A stretch of 64,000 nucleotides of DNA from Struthio camelus (Eukaryota > Chordata > Aves > Struthioniformes > Struthionidae): contig NC_090944.1 of NCBI RefSeq assembly GCF_040807025.1, positions 113,460,238-113,524,237 of the forward strand. Reading direction: 5' to 3'. Below, in pieces: positions 49,360 to 63,275 of this stretch. Under the pieces are notes generated by a model. That model was not told where the DNA came from. It ran no database searches and was given only the letters and a program-made list of their open reading frames with translations. The position numbers were made by a program, and so were the translations under genes. Each line of letters starts with the position of its first letter. The first letter of the stretch is position 1.

Positions 49360-52300
49360 TCAGACCACGAAAAGGGCCATTAATATCCTTCTCCACAGGC
49401 TAGCTTCCCAAATACACGCTACAGGGATGGTTCTGACAACTGGGGTTCAATTTATTTGCTTTGTAAAAATGAGTGGAAGAGTCTGCTTAAAACCAAATCC
49501 TGTTTCTCACATGAGGCAGATCCAGACCCTCCGCACCCAGCTGGCAAAGCTGCTCAGAGCCAACTTGCATCAGAAGGACAAAATGTCAGGATAAAACATG
49601 TTAGTGGAAAAAAAGCCAGAGCAGAAGACCTTCCACAACATGCAAGAACCATTTGCAGGGGAAACTGTAGCTATCCCTTTAGATAGCTTTTGTGTAGACT
49701 TCAAGGGAGACCTTGGAGGAAGTGGTGCATGGCTGCATGGCTGGAGGAAGTGGTGTAGCTCTGTCTGAGAGTAGGCACACTCCCTTCGAGGGGAGCCACC
49801 CTCTGACAGGGGCCCCAGTCTCCAAGGGCCAGCACAGCAGTGTTACCCGCCTCCTCAGGTTCTGGTCAGAGAATTTCAGAAATAATTGTGTATAGGTCAC
49901 TTCTATTGCCGTTGGTCAAGCTGAAAGCTCTGGCTTATAAAATATACATAGCATAGATAACAACAGGATTAGTTCCGTTTCATCTAATTCAGTACTGTTA
50001 ATATTTTTCATAAAAAAGCACTCAGGATTCTGCATTGCAATCATCCAGGCATTACTTAGTTATCATGAACTAATTATTATAGACAGTTTGCAATGGCTGC
50101 ACATTTCTGTCTTCAGGAAACAGATTAAATCACCACAAGATATCTAGAGCAATAATCACGCAAGAGTGTTAACAGTGAAACCTCCATTTGCTGGCTCTTT
50201 TTCCTTAATATCACAATCAACTGAATGTGATTCAGTCATGAGGCTGCCTGTAGGACCGTCAGTAAACATTCAGTATGAATACGGTGCTGTAGCAAAAATG
50301 CTGATAACTTTGATTGAAAAACACAAAAAATATAACCTCACTTCCACAATTTTTTCCTCATAGTGAGAAAGGAGTGTCTTAGTGCTACACGGCAAACCGA
50401 TTTAAAGAAAGTTTATCCTTTCCTCCTTCACAGGTGGTCAGGCAGAACAAACGGTAGCAAACACCCAGGAAAAGAGAGAGAGCAGACAGTTTACAGGAAT
50501 GCAGGACATCATTCATAGGCAACAGAATTTTCAGTGATCTACCTACCAATTCGCAGTAATGTAAATGAAAGCCAATCTCACTGATGTTTATTTTTCTACC
50601 TGGACCTCATCACTCTCCTGAAAATCCTTTCCTGGAATTTGCTGGAGTTACAGCTACAGAGATAAAAAGCAGGCATTTCACCTACACGAGTCTTTTAGAA
50701 AGCAATTCTTCGCTTCTGGTGCTTTGCCACCTCCAATTGACTGATAATAAATTATAGCTGTTGGCCGAGTCAAGGATTGCTTTAAACACCATCATCTGTA
50801 AAAACTCATAACAATTTTTTGGTGCTAGGCTCCAATGAATGGAAGATGACAATGTCAAAATCCATTTGGAGTGACATCTTTACTGTCAGTATTTTGTAAA
50901 CAATCTCAAGGCTGGTCTGGGTATCAAAGGAGCATTTACATTAAATAGTTAGTTATATCATCTAGGTATATATAATGCACAAACCACAATTAAAGATCTT
51001 GGTTGTTCAGTTAAACGTGGTGCCCTTCATTCTTTGAAACAAAATTCAGGCATGTAGGAACCTCACAGTGCTGTCAGAGCATTTAACTGGAAACAGCTAT
51101 TTTCCACCCTTTGCTTCGAGGTGCTGCTACAGAACTATTGTTTTGCTCCTGATCACAAGCTTAATGGGATGCAAAGTTCCAGAGGTTAGGGATACAGGTT
51201 TGCAGACCCCATTTATCGATTTTGCCAGTATTCAAAAAGAAAAGGGCAGAGAAATGTTATAAATACAATGAGCTTTCTACCTTGGTCAACCCTACCCCTA
51301 GCCAGGGTTGAAGCCAAACTAGCTAAGCCAAGACTCACAAGAGTTTCTTAGACCCGTTTTTATGAAGAGGACCACATCAAATATAATGTAACTTGTGTTA
51401 TCACTCAATTGCCTAGAAATTACCAGGTACCTTCATATTACTATTGGAAACCTATTATCATTAACAAACATATTGATTTCCATTTAAATAGATGTCTTTG
51501 AAAGGGACAATTTCCTCTTAACAACATGTAGTAGCATATTATGATCCCCTACTCGACAGGTTGTCCTCTACTTAAGCTATGCGTGTGAGAATTAGTAAAG
51601 GAGCACTTTGCTCTTTTTGTATTTTATGATTTACGGTAAAACGTATGCAAGAACGGAGCTTCTTCCTTTAATGTCCTCCCGATATGACCTAAATCTGACT
51701 TGGAAGAACAGTATGTCATATTTCTGTCTGCACAAACTGTGTCAACAAACAACGTCCATGAAATCCATTCAGCGTCCATATTTTTGTTAAGATGACAACT
51801 TACTAATGGTTATGTTTCCGTGATGCGTACTTCACCTAAAAAAGGGGCCTTGATATTGCTCTGCTAGTCCATTAAAAGAGGATTCTGTAATCTCTAAGGT
51901 GCATCGCTGAAAGGAAAATCTTTTGCAGAGCCTACATGTCCCATTCAGATTTCATCAAAAGTTAGGAAGAAATGGAGTCATTCTGTCACGAGGCTAGTAA
52001 CACCATGGAGCAGAGGTCCAAAGACTAGCAGGGGTGGTCAGAGATGTTCACCACAAAAAGAGACAAAAATTATTCCTGTGACATCTAATGACTGCTGCCT
52101 AGTTTGCATATGAGTGAGTTCAGAACTATTTAAGGGCGGAAGGGCTGGTATCTGGAGAAGATTTTACCCTACTTGTGCCAAGTCAGAGGACAGTACCCTT
52201 CCTTCCAGAATCAAGTCTTAAAGAAACTGTGAACCTCTCTTCTAGAAACAAAGCTTTTGATATATAAATATGCAAACATAGACTAGTAACAGCACCATGA

Positions 52301-53934
52301 AATTCAAAAAGAATAATTTGCCAGCAACACCTAGACTCTAATTTTAGAAGGAAATAATATATTTAAATTATATTGCAGATTCAACAGTTCATAACAGATT
52401 TCTCTCAATTACCATGAAAGAAAGCTTTTCTCTTAGCTCTTCTATAATACTTATTTGGCTTTTAACTAGTTTCCCTACAGTCATATACTATAAAGGCATA
52501 GGCAAATTTTTATACTGTAACATCTTAAAAGCTGCATACCTGAAGCTACCTTAATGTTATTCTTTATTGAAGTCAGCACAGTCAAATTATTTTATCCTTC
52601 ACAATCTTCAGATAGCTGATGCAACTGCATTAAGAGCCAAATACGATTGAGCCATTTATTTTGCCTGACTGTTGACAGTTCTAGCACGAGTAGGAAACAT
52701 TTTAGATTAGCTGAACTAAAGCACCCTTCTAGCAAATGAACTGTTGACAGGGTATTATTTTCTATAGTTCAGTGAATTTGTTAGAGTTCTCAATATTTAA
52801 ATTTGCTTAAAATGAAAGTTCCTCTGGGTTTGAATTTTATCTTTATACCTGTTTGTACCACAATTTACTAATTATTACCTCCATTCTGAATGGGGTACCC
52901 GGGAACGGGAGTAATAGAAATATTTCAGTTATTGCAGATGTAAGGATTTACCTTCTGCATCCCTCTGTCCAATACGGAGCCAGAAAGAACTTATTCTTTA
53001 GGGGGTTTCAGAGATTATTTTTCATAAATTTTACTTTAGCCAAGATTTTGACTTCTGCTCTTCCATGTAAAATTCCTTGTCATTCTCCTACTCATCAGAT
53101 GCCTTCATAACTTCACTTCTACTTACTGATCTACCCACACCCTCACCTGCATGGACTCTCTGGTTATAGGACAAACCCGTAAGGTTCTTCTCGGCTCTTG
53201 TTCTCTCAGGGGAATTACTTCAGACTTATGTTGCTGCCAGAGAACGAAGTTGGACCTTTACAAATGACTATGCAGAGGATCAATAAAAAGCTAAAAATAA
53301 ACTTTCCAAATAACTCTATTACAGTACATTTTCTCTTCTGGAAGTCCATTTTGGCTAAGCACATCCTATAAAAGGGCTTTACCCTTTTGTAACAGATTAA
53401 CGTTGTGCTGCAGTCTTCACTGCAAAAAATTCATAAAGGCCGGGACAGTATAACAGGGGTAGGCTGTTGGACTGCAAAGCAATAGGAAGCAAACGTACCC
53501 TACAGAGCCTGTGTGATTTCTCCATGAACACAAAACTCAGTCACAAGTGAAGGGCACTGTAGAGTCATATCATCCTACAAAAAATGTGCTTGTAAACATG
53601 GAGGAGCCTGTCCCTAAGGGTAGTTAAGTGCAGGAACTACCTCCACCTTTATATTTTTCATGGAGAATTCAGAAAGCTTCTCACCCTCTCCCCCATCCCT
53701 TCCCTTCATGTGAGCCACGGGCCTTTTTACACAGGCGTTTCCCTGAAAGCACTACTCACTTCTAGGGCCCACTTTCGACCAGGTTCATCCTTCCCTGTAG
53801 GAAAAGAAACACTTCAAACACAAAGCAGCACAGATCTTCAAAATCCTGCAGAGGAACTCCTGGCCTCTACCCAGTTCTGTTCATCTTTGAGCCTGCTATC
53901 CCTGGTAGACGCCATCAGCTGTGAGCCGGAGCTC

Positions 53935-54008
53935 CCGGAGAGCAGGGACCGCAACTGTCTCGGCCTAATCCCCGGAGAGCAGGGACCGCAACTGTCTCGG
54001 CCTAATCC
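53935..54008 (+). repeat. Exact 37-bp tandem duplication
   Basis: The 37-base unit beginning ccggagagcagggaccgcaa occupies 53935-53971 and is repeated without a change at 53972-54008. The unit is GC-rich against an AT-rich background. Confidence 0.95.
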
Positions 54009-54732
54009 TTGACTGGGATTCCTAGACAGTGCCATAATATAAGGAACAGTGGAAGGAGAGATGACTTTTGTGATTAAGGAAGGTTTCAGTTTCACTTTGA
54101 TGTTTAATTGTCCGCAGAGTAGCCTTTTCTTGCACTGTATATGCTTCTGCTCTTCACATTAGCTCTTTGTTGAATTAAATGACTACCCAGCCCTCGTATT
54201 AACAAACTCCTGCAATGCTTTGTTTCCCACAGCAGATTCCAGATTCTATAAAATACATGGAAACAAAGGGCAGATTTTGGGGGCAGGGACACAGGAAGGA
54301 ATGGGGAGATGTGCTCCTTACAGTGAACAATTTATATGGATACACTTCTGTGCTCTTCTATATATAACATGATAACAATGCTTTTGGGAGCACTAATAGG
54401 CTCACTGTTAAAAATGGATTAGGAACTACATAACTGTTTTCTTTGCTGGGTCATGCTTTAAATAGGCTAAACAAAAATTAATTCATTTTGCAATCAATGG
54501 AGAGTTGAGTGACACAGCATTCTTTTTACTGGCTCTTCATCAGGAATGCTTCTGCACCACCAAAATTTTACAGTACATATTCAAAATTAACAAACAAAAC
54601 CCACCAGTTGTAATGAATGTTGCGCTAAGTTTTCTTTTTAGCAGGAAAAAGTATCAAGACAAAGACATTGTTACTCTTTCGGTAACCCCAGTATAAATCA
54701 GAGATTCCTTTCACATTGACTTTTCCAGTCAT

Positions 54733-54759
54733 GGCTAAATGATGAACAATCATTTAGCC
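54733..54759. repeat. Perfect 11-bp inverted repeat, 5-base spacer
   Basis: ggctaaatgat (54733-54743) and atcatttagcc (54749-54759) are exact reverse complements around gaaca. Confidence 0.9.
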
Positions 54760-57082
54760 TTTTAAATGCTCGCTTCCCTAAAATCTGATCTAGCGTAGCT
54801 GTTTTCTCTGACACATCTTCGAATCCTACTGCAATAAAGCCATGCTTAATATTAGCTATCAGCAAACACTGTCATGAAGTTAACTCTTTTGTCCCAAGAG
54901 GAATTAGAAAAACCACCCTTATTTAAGTATTATAACCTCATCAAAAACGCTAACTCTTACTAAGGTGTTATTTTTATTGTTTGAAAAGCATTAATACCGC
55001 TACTTTAATACAACATACCATATTTTTCATCTAAAAATGCTGCTTTAGAGAAATTATTAAGTTATAATGAAGCGACAATCTAGTGCAGGCAACAGAATAT
55101 ACCATCTGACAGTGAAATGGCACTGACTAAAAACATACTAATTTATCTTCCTACTCTGTCAGAGAAAGATTTTGCCTCTTTTAATTATATTAAATTAAAC
55201 TGAAACCATAAAAACCTTAATCTAATCTCCTTGTGACAAGGAATCACATCAGAGGTAGATACAAATCAGTGCTACTTTTTCAACCTACTTTCCCTGCTCA
55301 GGCCAGACAGTGCATTTGCAAGAGGCAGAATTAGCACAGTGGTATGATTTCAGTGACTCACATACACCCGTTATTACATAATCATGCAGAAAAGGATGTA
55401 GTGGCCTCAGCTCAAATTGATTATTTGTGGAAGCAATTATAACTATGAGCAGAATACGGCAGTTTGTAGATGCATTTATGCAATAATTCAGAGGTGATGG
55501 AAGCAGTAACACAGGAAGGGCATTTGCTGTATAAGTTATTTGACTTAATGTTTCAAGACTGACAAAACCAAGGTGTATACAGAAAGACACCATGCTGGAA
55601 CAAATGCCGAAAGTGGAGGGCTTGGAGAAACTTCAAGCCAATGGATTTTACACAAGTGTGTGTGAACATATGTACACCCAGACATTTCTGTGTGGTAACG
55701 ATATGATCTGAGAGGGCAAGGAAGAGGGCGTGAGGAAGGGGAATGCCAGACATACTTATTGATCCCTTCTGGGCTCTGCAAACACCTCTGGCTCTGGCAT
55801 ACTGTAAAACATGGAATTGCCTTGGCAGATATCGGATTTTGCACCTCAAGCATTAACACAGTCACACAGGCAAGGACCTAAAGGCCCAAGTGATTCCTTC
55901 AATAGTAAGTGGAATAAACACAGCACAAAACAGTTTGTGCATGGAGGACAGGGGAACACACGCCTGGAAGGCAATGATCAGCTCCTCCAAGTCCAACCCC
56001 ACGCTAGAGAGACAGCTCCACCCTTTCCATCAGCTTGTCAAGCTCTGTCTCAGACCTAGTTTGAATTTTTGCCTCTTTGAAAGCCAGTTTTAGTATCTGA
56101 CCCCTTCAATAATTAGAAACCTTATATTTTTTAATCCAGTTTATCAGTGTAGCTCTATTTGGCATTAATCTTACTTTTTCCTTTAATAAGCAACAGTCCT
56201 AAATTCCTATCTTATTTCTTCTCATCATTCACCACTAATGTTTTGTATCAAAAGCAATGATATGCCATTCTCTTCCTTCAGATTAGTGAAAACATATTGG
56301 CAGAAAACTGCTTGACCACCAACTTTAAAAGGGTTGGAAGAACAGTATGTTTTAAAACCAGCACATGAGAAAAACAAAGATTTTGATACTGATGGAAGCC
56401 ATCTTGACCTAAGATCATTCTGTGAAGCATTCTTTGTGGCCAGGAAAATAGTTTTGAAAAGCCAATTTTGGCAGTAAGGGCAGGTTCCTCACTGGCAATG
56501 AGGTTGTTCTGTATCTGTTAAGAGGCAGTACCCTGTTTCCTATTATTCTGAAACTGCCGGGATTTCTCCACAGTTTCTTCAGGTAGCTTTTTTTTTGGTA
56601 CTGTTCATACTTACCGATTATAAAAAAAGAGCCATATCCCTAAGTCATCTTGTTACAATAGGTTTGTTTGTTATTCAAGTAAACATTATAGGTGGGTCAA
56701 ACAATTAGTTAAACAGCCCACGTTTAGGGCTTTCTCCTGACCACTGACATAGCAGTCAGTCTAGTAGGATTTCCACTCAGTGCCTTAATCAGATGCCCAC
56801 AAGAGCTTACAAGAGCACATACATACAAAATGTATAACATGTATATGTTATATTTCTACGAATTAAAACATCATTCTGCTATACGAGTGTACGCCTACAT
56901 CTTTATAGGAGAACAACAAAATAAATGCCTGCGCAAATCTTTTCATATCCAAAATCTTTAATGAAAGTCCTGTGGCTTGTGACTAGATCTTTTTCCCTTT
57001 CCTTAATTTGATATTGAAGCAGCTATCTTGTAAATAAATATTCAAATAGGAGGTAATCAAACTTTTAATATTATTTCAGTGC

Positions 57083-57096
57083 TTTTTTTTTTTTTT
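57083..57096 (+). repeat. T14 homopolymer
   Basis: Fourteen consecutive T followed by acag. It looks like a splice acceptor on the + strand, but no coding frame of known type follows. Confidence 0.8.
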
Positions 57097-57874
57097 ACAG
57101 CTAATTTAAATTTTAAAATTTGTTAATTTAAAAGATGTTGGTTATATAAAGAACACAGGACCAATAAGAGGCCTTGTAAAGTCAGAAGGATATAAAATAA
57201 AGGGCTGGTTTTTTTCCTCTTTTCTTCATAACAGGGAGAAGGCTTAAAGTTATCAGCAATATTACTGCTTACCATAATCATCAAAAGGTCATGAGACTAG
57301 CTTTGGAATTTAGAAGATTAAAAACCAAAAATACACTGGTTTTTAAGGTTTTTACCATGTACATTTCCAAAGATTTATAATTCTAGGGTTGCTAAACACA
57401 GGAGCTTTGTTTCTTGCATAGATGCTTTTGTCCAGGAATTGTGCCATTAGGAAAAAAACACCAAATATGGTATTTTCCATGCAATCACAGGAGCTGGAAG
57501 GCACTGTGACTCTTACATGTTATTGTCTCTCTTAAACTATAAAGCGTTTTTTTGGATGGCCTAGCTCTCAGAGCAATGGAGAACAGCGCCTGCAAGCGAA
57601 AATACTTTCAATACACAAAAGGAAAGAACTAACTGTTGTTCTATAACGGTAGGTTGGCCAGAACTCAGAAGACTATTTCAAAGTTATTTCAAACACAGGG
57701 TTAAAAAATTCTTCACCATCACAGGAAATGAGATTCCTGGCCTATCCTGAACCTTTCGGCTTATACCATCTGCTCCACCTCTCCGTTCTGCTCCACGTAC
57801 TCTCCTGCAGGCTCCCCCTCCTAACTCCAGTGAGACAGGAGAGAAACATGTTGCTGAGCACTGGACAAGTGTAG

Positions 57875-57896
57875 TTTTTTTTTTTTTTTTTTTTTT
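57875..57896 (+). repeat. T22 homopolymer
   Basis: The longest homopolymer in the window, followed by gcag. If it is the tail of a - strand retroposon, the body should lie at higher coordinates; none is recognised there. Confidence 0.85.
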
Positions 57897-60800
57897 GCAG
57901 GCTCTTTCAGTCATACTCTCATTTCCCTAATACTGCAGTGCAGGCAGAAAAACAGTTAAATACAAGCCATTCATCATCCAGAGATTACGCACAGAAACGG
58001 TGCCAGAAATTAATAAGTAAACCAGAATATATGTTTTTTTAAACAGAGGTAAACAGTAAGACTCTCTCAATCAGAAAATGGAAAAACCATTGAAAGTGAT
58101 CACAGCATCAAAATCTGAAAGATTCAAAGCAGCTGCAGGAAAACAGGGAAAGTGCTTGGGGAGCGTATCTGCAGATTCATTATGCTTTATTCCAGCAACT
58201 TAACAAAGGCAGTCTCAAATGGATTTACAAACGGCAAGCGCGCCGTGGACGTACAGACCGTGCACAGCCCAACACAGTTCTGCATTACGATTAGGTTGCA
58301 TGCAGCATTCCCGCCACCATGTAACCTAGAGGCTAAACAGCAGCAGATGACAGAAATAGATGGGGGGAAGGAAGAGCAGGAGGACAGGAAGAGCCTTATT
58401 GCCTGCTGCTGGGGCGCTGCTGGCAGGCTCTGCCTGGCTCAGCTCATTCGGCAGGTCTAAGCTAGGATTAGACTTCTCTATAATTCCAAGTACATTTTAC
58501 CTTTTCCACAAATTAAAGATTTAAAGGTAATAGCAAAAAGCAAACTATTTCTATTGCACTATTTTAATTTCATTTTTCCCTACTTCAGGAGATGCTCAGC
58601 ACTGGGGTTTTTAAAGAAATAACAGAGAGAATTACGACTTTGCAAGCAAAATCATGGACTTCACTGTAGAAAAATGAAGTCAATTAAGCACCTGAAAACT
58701 GATATGAATGCTTAGCTACTACATTAAACTGCAGAATGAATGGAATAAAGTCAAAGCAGGCTAAAACATAATTTTAAACGTCACAATGATGTACATTTGG
58801 AAAAGAAACAAACTACAGCCATTTCTACTAACGTCAATGACGTCCGTTCCACAGGAATTAGTTAGACAAGTGGCCCACCCAAGTTCCCATCTCCACACCA
58901 TTAAAAGCTCTTAAATTCTAACAACTTTGCTAGGGCCAGTGCTGCACACTGTGCACCACTGATAAAAGGCACTAATGGGCTTTCAAACATCCTGCTGTGT
59001 GGAATGATCTCTCACTTTTCAGCACCAGCTTCTCTTCCAGAATTGCCTAACCTGGAAAACACACAAGATAATGCCACTAATTACTGCTATTTGTGTAGTA
59101 CTAGGAGTTCATGAAGGTTTTTAAGATCTATTTGGTTTACGAATTAGTTGAAAACAGTGCCTGCCAGACCATAGATAATTCTAAGATAAAATAGACTTCT
59201 CTAAAGCATTACAGACCAAAATTTCCTGTGTGTAGTAAGCATGGGTAGGTTGAATTTATCAGTGAAGAAAACACAAGAGTGTAGTAATGACGAAAGCCTC
59301 TCAATCAAGTTGGCCCTGCTCAGGTTTGTGGAAAGGTCTCGTCCACATAGCAACATTCAAAAACATAAACCAGAATCATGGCAGCTTCACACTATATTAT
59401 CTTTCATTCCTTTCATTCCTTGGTGGAATGGCAAAAGAAGAGATATACATAGTACAAAGATCAAAATTAACAGAAGTAATTTTTGTATGCATAAGTCCTT
59501 TAGGTTTATCCAGAAGACACCATGGAGAACGGCATTTAGAAGATGTATGCACAAAAAGGAAGGAAGAGGCAGAGAACAGAGGAGGGCAGATTCAATGCTG
59601 GAGTGGCTGTCATTATAGAGAAGGGAGAGCAGGGTTAGGCGACAACGCTGATGACAAATAACGTAGGGGGTCACCTACACTCAGGATCTCAAGCCTACAG
59701 GCTGAAACAGCTGGAGTATCTGAATTATTCAGACAGAATGTATTGCAGTGATACTATACGGGAGACGCTCAAGCACTTTGAAGCCAAAGTCTTACAACTG
59801 GCTTCCTTATCATGTCTGGTGGGACAGCAAGGCGTTAACAATGCTGTACTCTGCACAGCCCTAAATGGCCTGGAACGCAGCCATCCTCCGTCATAACTAT
59901 TCTACTCAGAATACCCCCCCCAAAATGCTTGAAGAAGCTCGTTCACTTCAGCTCTCTCACTTTGCTGTATCCAGCAGCTCAGCAAAGCTCTGGTTTAACA
60001 ACAGCTAAAGAAGGTCCAATTTACTGTGCATTTTGTACGAATTTTTTTTGCAGTACTGTTGACGATATAACTGACTGATAATTCTACTGACTGTAACCAA
60101 ATTTAACTAATTCATTACAGATGCCATTTAGTACATAAGCATTTTGCTCTTGCATTATTAAGTGCTTTTAGAAGTAATAAATCAATTAAGAAACACAGCA
60201 AGAGGCTTTCTTTTTCAGTGCTGATGAGATATGGACTCTGTTAATTTTAGATGTCAAAACCCATCGTTAAAGTAGTATGCCTACTACTTTAAAATAAATA
60301 TCTATCCATCACCCTTAATTCCAGTTTTAATGCTTGCACTGTGACACTGCTTTACGTTTGAAGAACAATAGGTTGAAAAATTACCTCTGCTGTGATTGGT
60401 TATTGTTAAAAATAGAAAAGGAAAAGAACTATCCAACCCTCTATTCCTTTTCTAAGCCAATAAAAGATTGGTTTTGCTTTTGTTTTTTACAGTATGTTCT
60501 TCAATGATCTGTCCAAAACAGATTGGCACAGCGATTTCAATGTCTTTTGGGGCGCTTTTTCATTAACTAATACGTTCCACCAGTAATGACCTAAACAGTG
60601 TTTGAAATGTTTCTTGCTACCAGAACTAATTTGCATAAAAATGTAAAACCCAAGAGACGTTTTTTTTTCACCTTGCACCAGCCAAGGAAATTTCACTATC
60701 TAGCATGTTATATAGGAACATATATCTACGTAGGAAATAATTTGGCCCCCACAAAGAACAAGCAAAAGTGCTTGTCCCCAAGCCCAGTTGCTACTTGTGA

Positions 60801-61969
60801 AAAAGCGAATTGGGAGAAACCCGGGAGTTGACATCTGCTGGCTTTGCACTACTCACTCAGTGCTACTCACACACGTACCAGCCAATATGTTCATTTTTAC
60901 TTCTTATTTCTCCCTGACACTCATCTCTGGCCTGGACCACAACCACATGAAAGATGACTTTTCCAGGGCAGCAGCATTTAGTCTGTGCATCAAACGTTGC
61001 ATGATTAGTTTTCTCATACTGCTGTTAGTGGATATCCTCTGAAGTATTCCAAACCGCAACCCATCCTCTCTGCTATCCTTATAACCAGTGGATTCCCTGC
61101 TAGCCATCTCACGATGAATAAAGTGCAAAAAGTTTGGTTAAAAGGTACTTTTCATAAAGTCTGTCAGCCTTCCTCAGCAATGGCAAACAAATCTGATTCC
61201 ATTCATTGGCTCCATGGACAAAACCAGCCGCGTATTCTCAGCCATGCCGTGAAAAACATGGCGGTTATGACAGTTTAGCAGAATATAGGGAAAAAGCAGT
61301 TTAAACATTTTAAAAGAAAAGAAATCCATATGTTCCAGAGGGAAACATTCTTATGAATTACAAAACAAGATCTCTGCTTCCCACTCACATTCCCCACTCA
61401 GACACCTCATCCTTCCAGTGGGAATGAGGGAAAAAATGACTGAAGGTCAGTCAGTTACAGTGTAATCCAAAAACAGATTAAAATATCCCTCTGTCTTTTC
61501 ACCCTTTTTAAGAACCCAGGCATTACTGTAAAGTATTACAATGGCTGCAGTCCTACTAGCTATGTTTTGAGTTTAAAATCAAGAAGTAAATTAATAAAAA
61601 CATAAATCTGAAAACAACAGCAGGCTCAAAAATTATTTTCTGCTTCCTGCTGACAGACAGACTATTTGTTTTTAATTTCCACCCACTGAGCAGAAAGCAG
61701 TAAGCTCTTATAGCATTTCTTGCATGCATGTCCAAAATTCATGCTGCTCAGTCCTCAGAAAAGCTTTGCATTACCATCTCTTGTTTTTCCAAACGCCTCT
61801 GCTGTGTGAAAAATAAATAGCTTCCCTACTCCATAGCACTATTCACTTAACATTGTGGTGCTAAATAAATATTAATGCAAGACTAGTATCAGCCTCTCTT
61901 ATTAACATTAAGTGCTACCTTACTCTGCAAATATTTTCATTCTCTTTACTTCTTTAGTGTAAAACCTTG

Positions 61970-62250
61970 CTCTGTTAAAGGAGGCAGAGCCTGGCTCAGC
62001 CGGCAGCACCACCTGCTCCTCTTCCCCCCCACCTCAAGCCAGTCCGCTTGGGCTCCCACACTGCAAACCTGCCTCCTCCAGGAGCGAGCGGCTTTGGTGG
62101 GGAGGAGAGCACCGGACAGAGACACCCCCATCAGCTCCCGGGCAGCCCCACGCTCAGCCCCCCAACGCACCGACGCCCGACAGCGTAAGCACGGAGCAGG
62201 CTGGGCTAAGGGCTCCAAAGGAGAGCGCGCGCCTAAGCTGAACCCCCTAA
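61970..62250. other. CpG-rich patch within the KCNH1 intron
   Basis: About 280 bases of GC-rich DNA with roughly 16 CpG, including aacgcaccgacgcccgacag and gagagcgcgcgcc, inside AT-rich intron. A donor-like gcgtaagc follows on the + strand at about 62182. Open frames on both strands (61946-62254 - and 62094-62333 +) follow from the composition and match nothing I know. Candidate small CpG island. Confidence 0.5.
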
Positions 62251-63197
62251 GCATTCAGGTACAGGAACAACGGGTCATGAATGTGCACGTACAGCTACTT
62301 GCACCTTTTTTTCCTCTTAGGTTACTAGAATAGAATCTGACAAACTCCCTTGCTTTTTGAAAAAATGGCAAAATATGATTCGGCTTGTAGCCAAACATCC
62401 AGGCTTGCATCCAGACTGCCTGCAACTAAAAACAATGCTTTAGTTCAGCCCATACACAGGTTGCATACATTTTTTCTTCTCTGTATCTTCCACCTAGCAA
62501 TGTTTCCAGATTTTCCTCAACGTTTTTGTAACCGCTCTAGAGTTGCTGAGCAGTCCTTCTTTTTAATCCCTTATTAAAAGGTCTGACTTGCCATTCCCAG
62601 CTTTTCAAAATGCCACCTATAACTGAAGAAGCACTGAAAGGATGAAACGTGTCTGTCTTCACGCAATTTCTTCTCAGGTTTGTGCTCATCATTATCTAGA
62701 TGCTAGCTAGCTGAGACACCTGCCTCGATTGTAGATGTAGAGCACAACCATTTCTCTATGCCTGGCTAGAGTATTTGTCCTCTCAATCAGATTTCTTATA
62801 CTTTTCTCCTAAGGAAAGAAAACTGAGCGATAACAGCCTACCAAATCACTCATTATCAAATCCCCTATATCATTTTAGTTAAACAATTTTAAAACGTTCA
62901 CTCTCTGTGTACTTCCATAAAGTTCTAAATGGACAAAATCTATGGAGAGTCACTGACCAAAAAATTCTCCCTACCTTCATTATGTTTGTTATTGCAATCT
63001 AAAATATAATTAAGCCTCCGAACAGTTACTTCTCTGCGGAACAGATGGCACAGCCTTCCTGTTTTACCTATTTGCAAAATGAGTCAGAGAAAGGTCACAG
63101 ACTGCTTTTCCAAAGTGATCTCTGCCTTGACCATGTCCCATTTTAGACCTCTGATTTGACACAGGTATGGCTAGACCTGCAGAAATGTCACAGCTTT

Positions 63198-63275
63198 TCT
63201 GATAATCAGGTCCAAAATATCTCAAATTAGACAACCAAAGATTTGAGTGCCCCAAAATCAGAAGCATCTGACTAA
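63198..63275. repeat. Possible copy of the degenerate sauropsid repeat
   Basis: ttctgataatcaggtccaaa, then tcaaattagacaaccaaag, then gagtgccccaaaatcagaag. The 'gataatcagg', 'aattag.ca.c' and 'ccaaaatcag' blocks recur in the same order in repeats of this kind in bird and reptile DNA. Confidence 0.35.

Noticed and set aside
57083..57100. T14 followed by acag as a splice acceptor
   Set aside because: It looks like an acceptor on the + strand, but no coding exon or donor of known type follows and the neighbouring gene is on the other strand.
57875..57896. T22 as the tail of a processed pseudogene on the - strand
   Set aside because: No AATAAA precedes it on that strand, and no coding similarity was found at higher coordinates.
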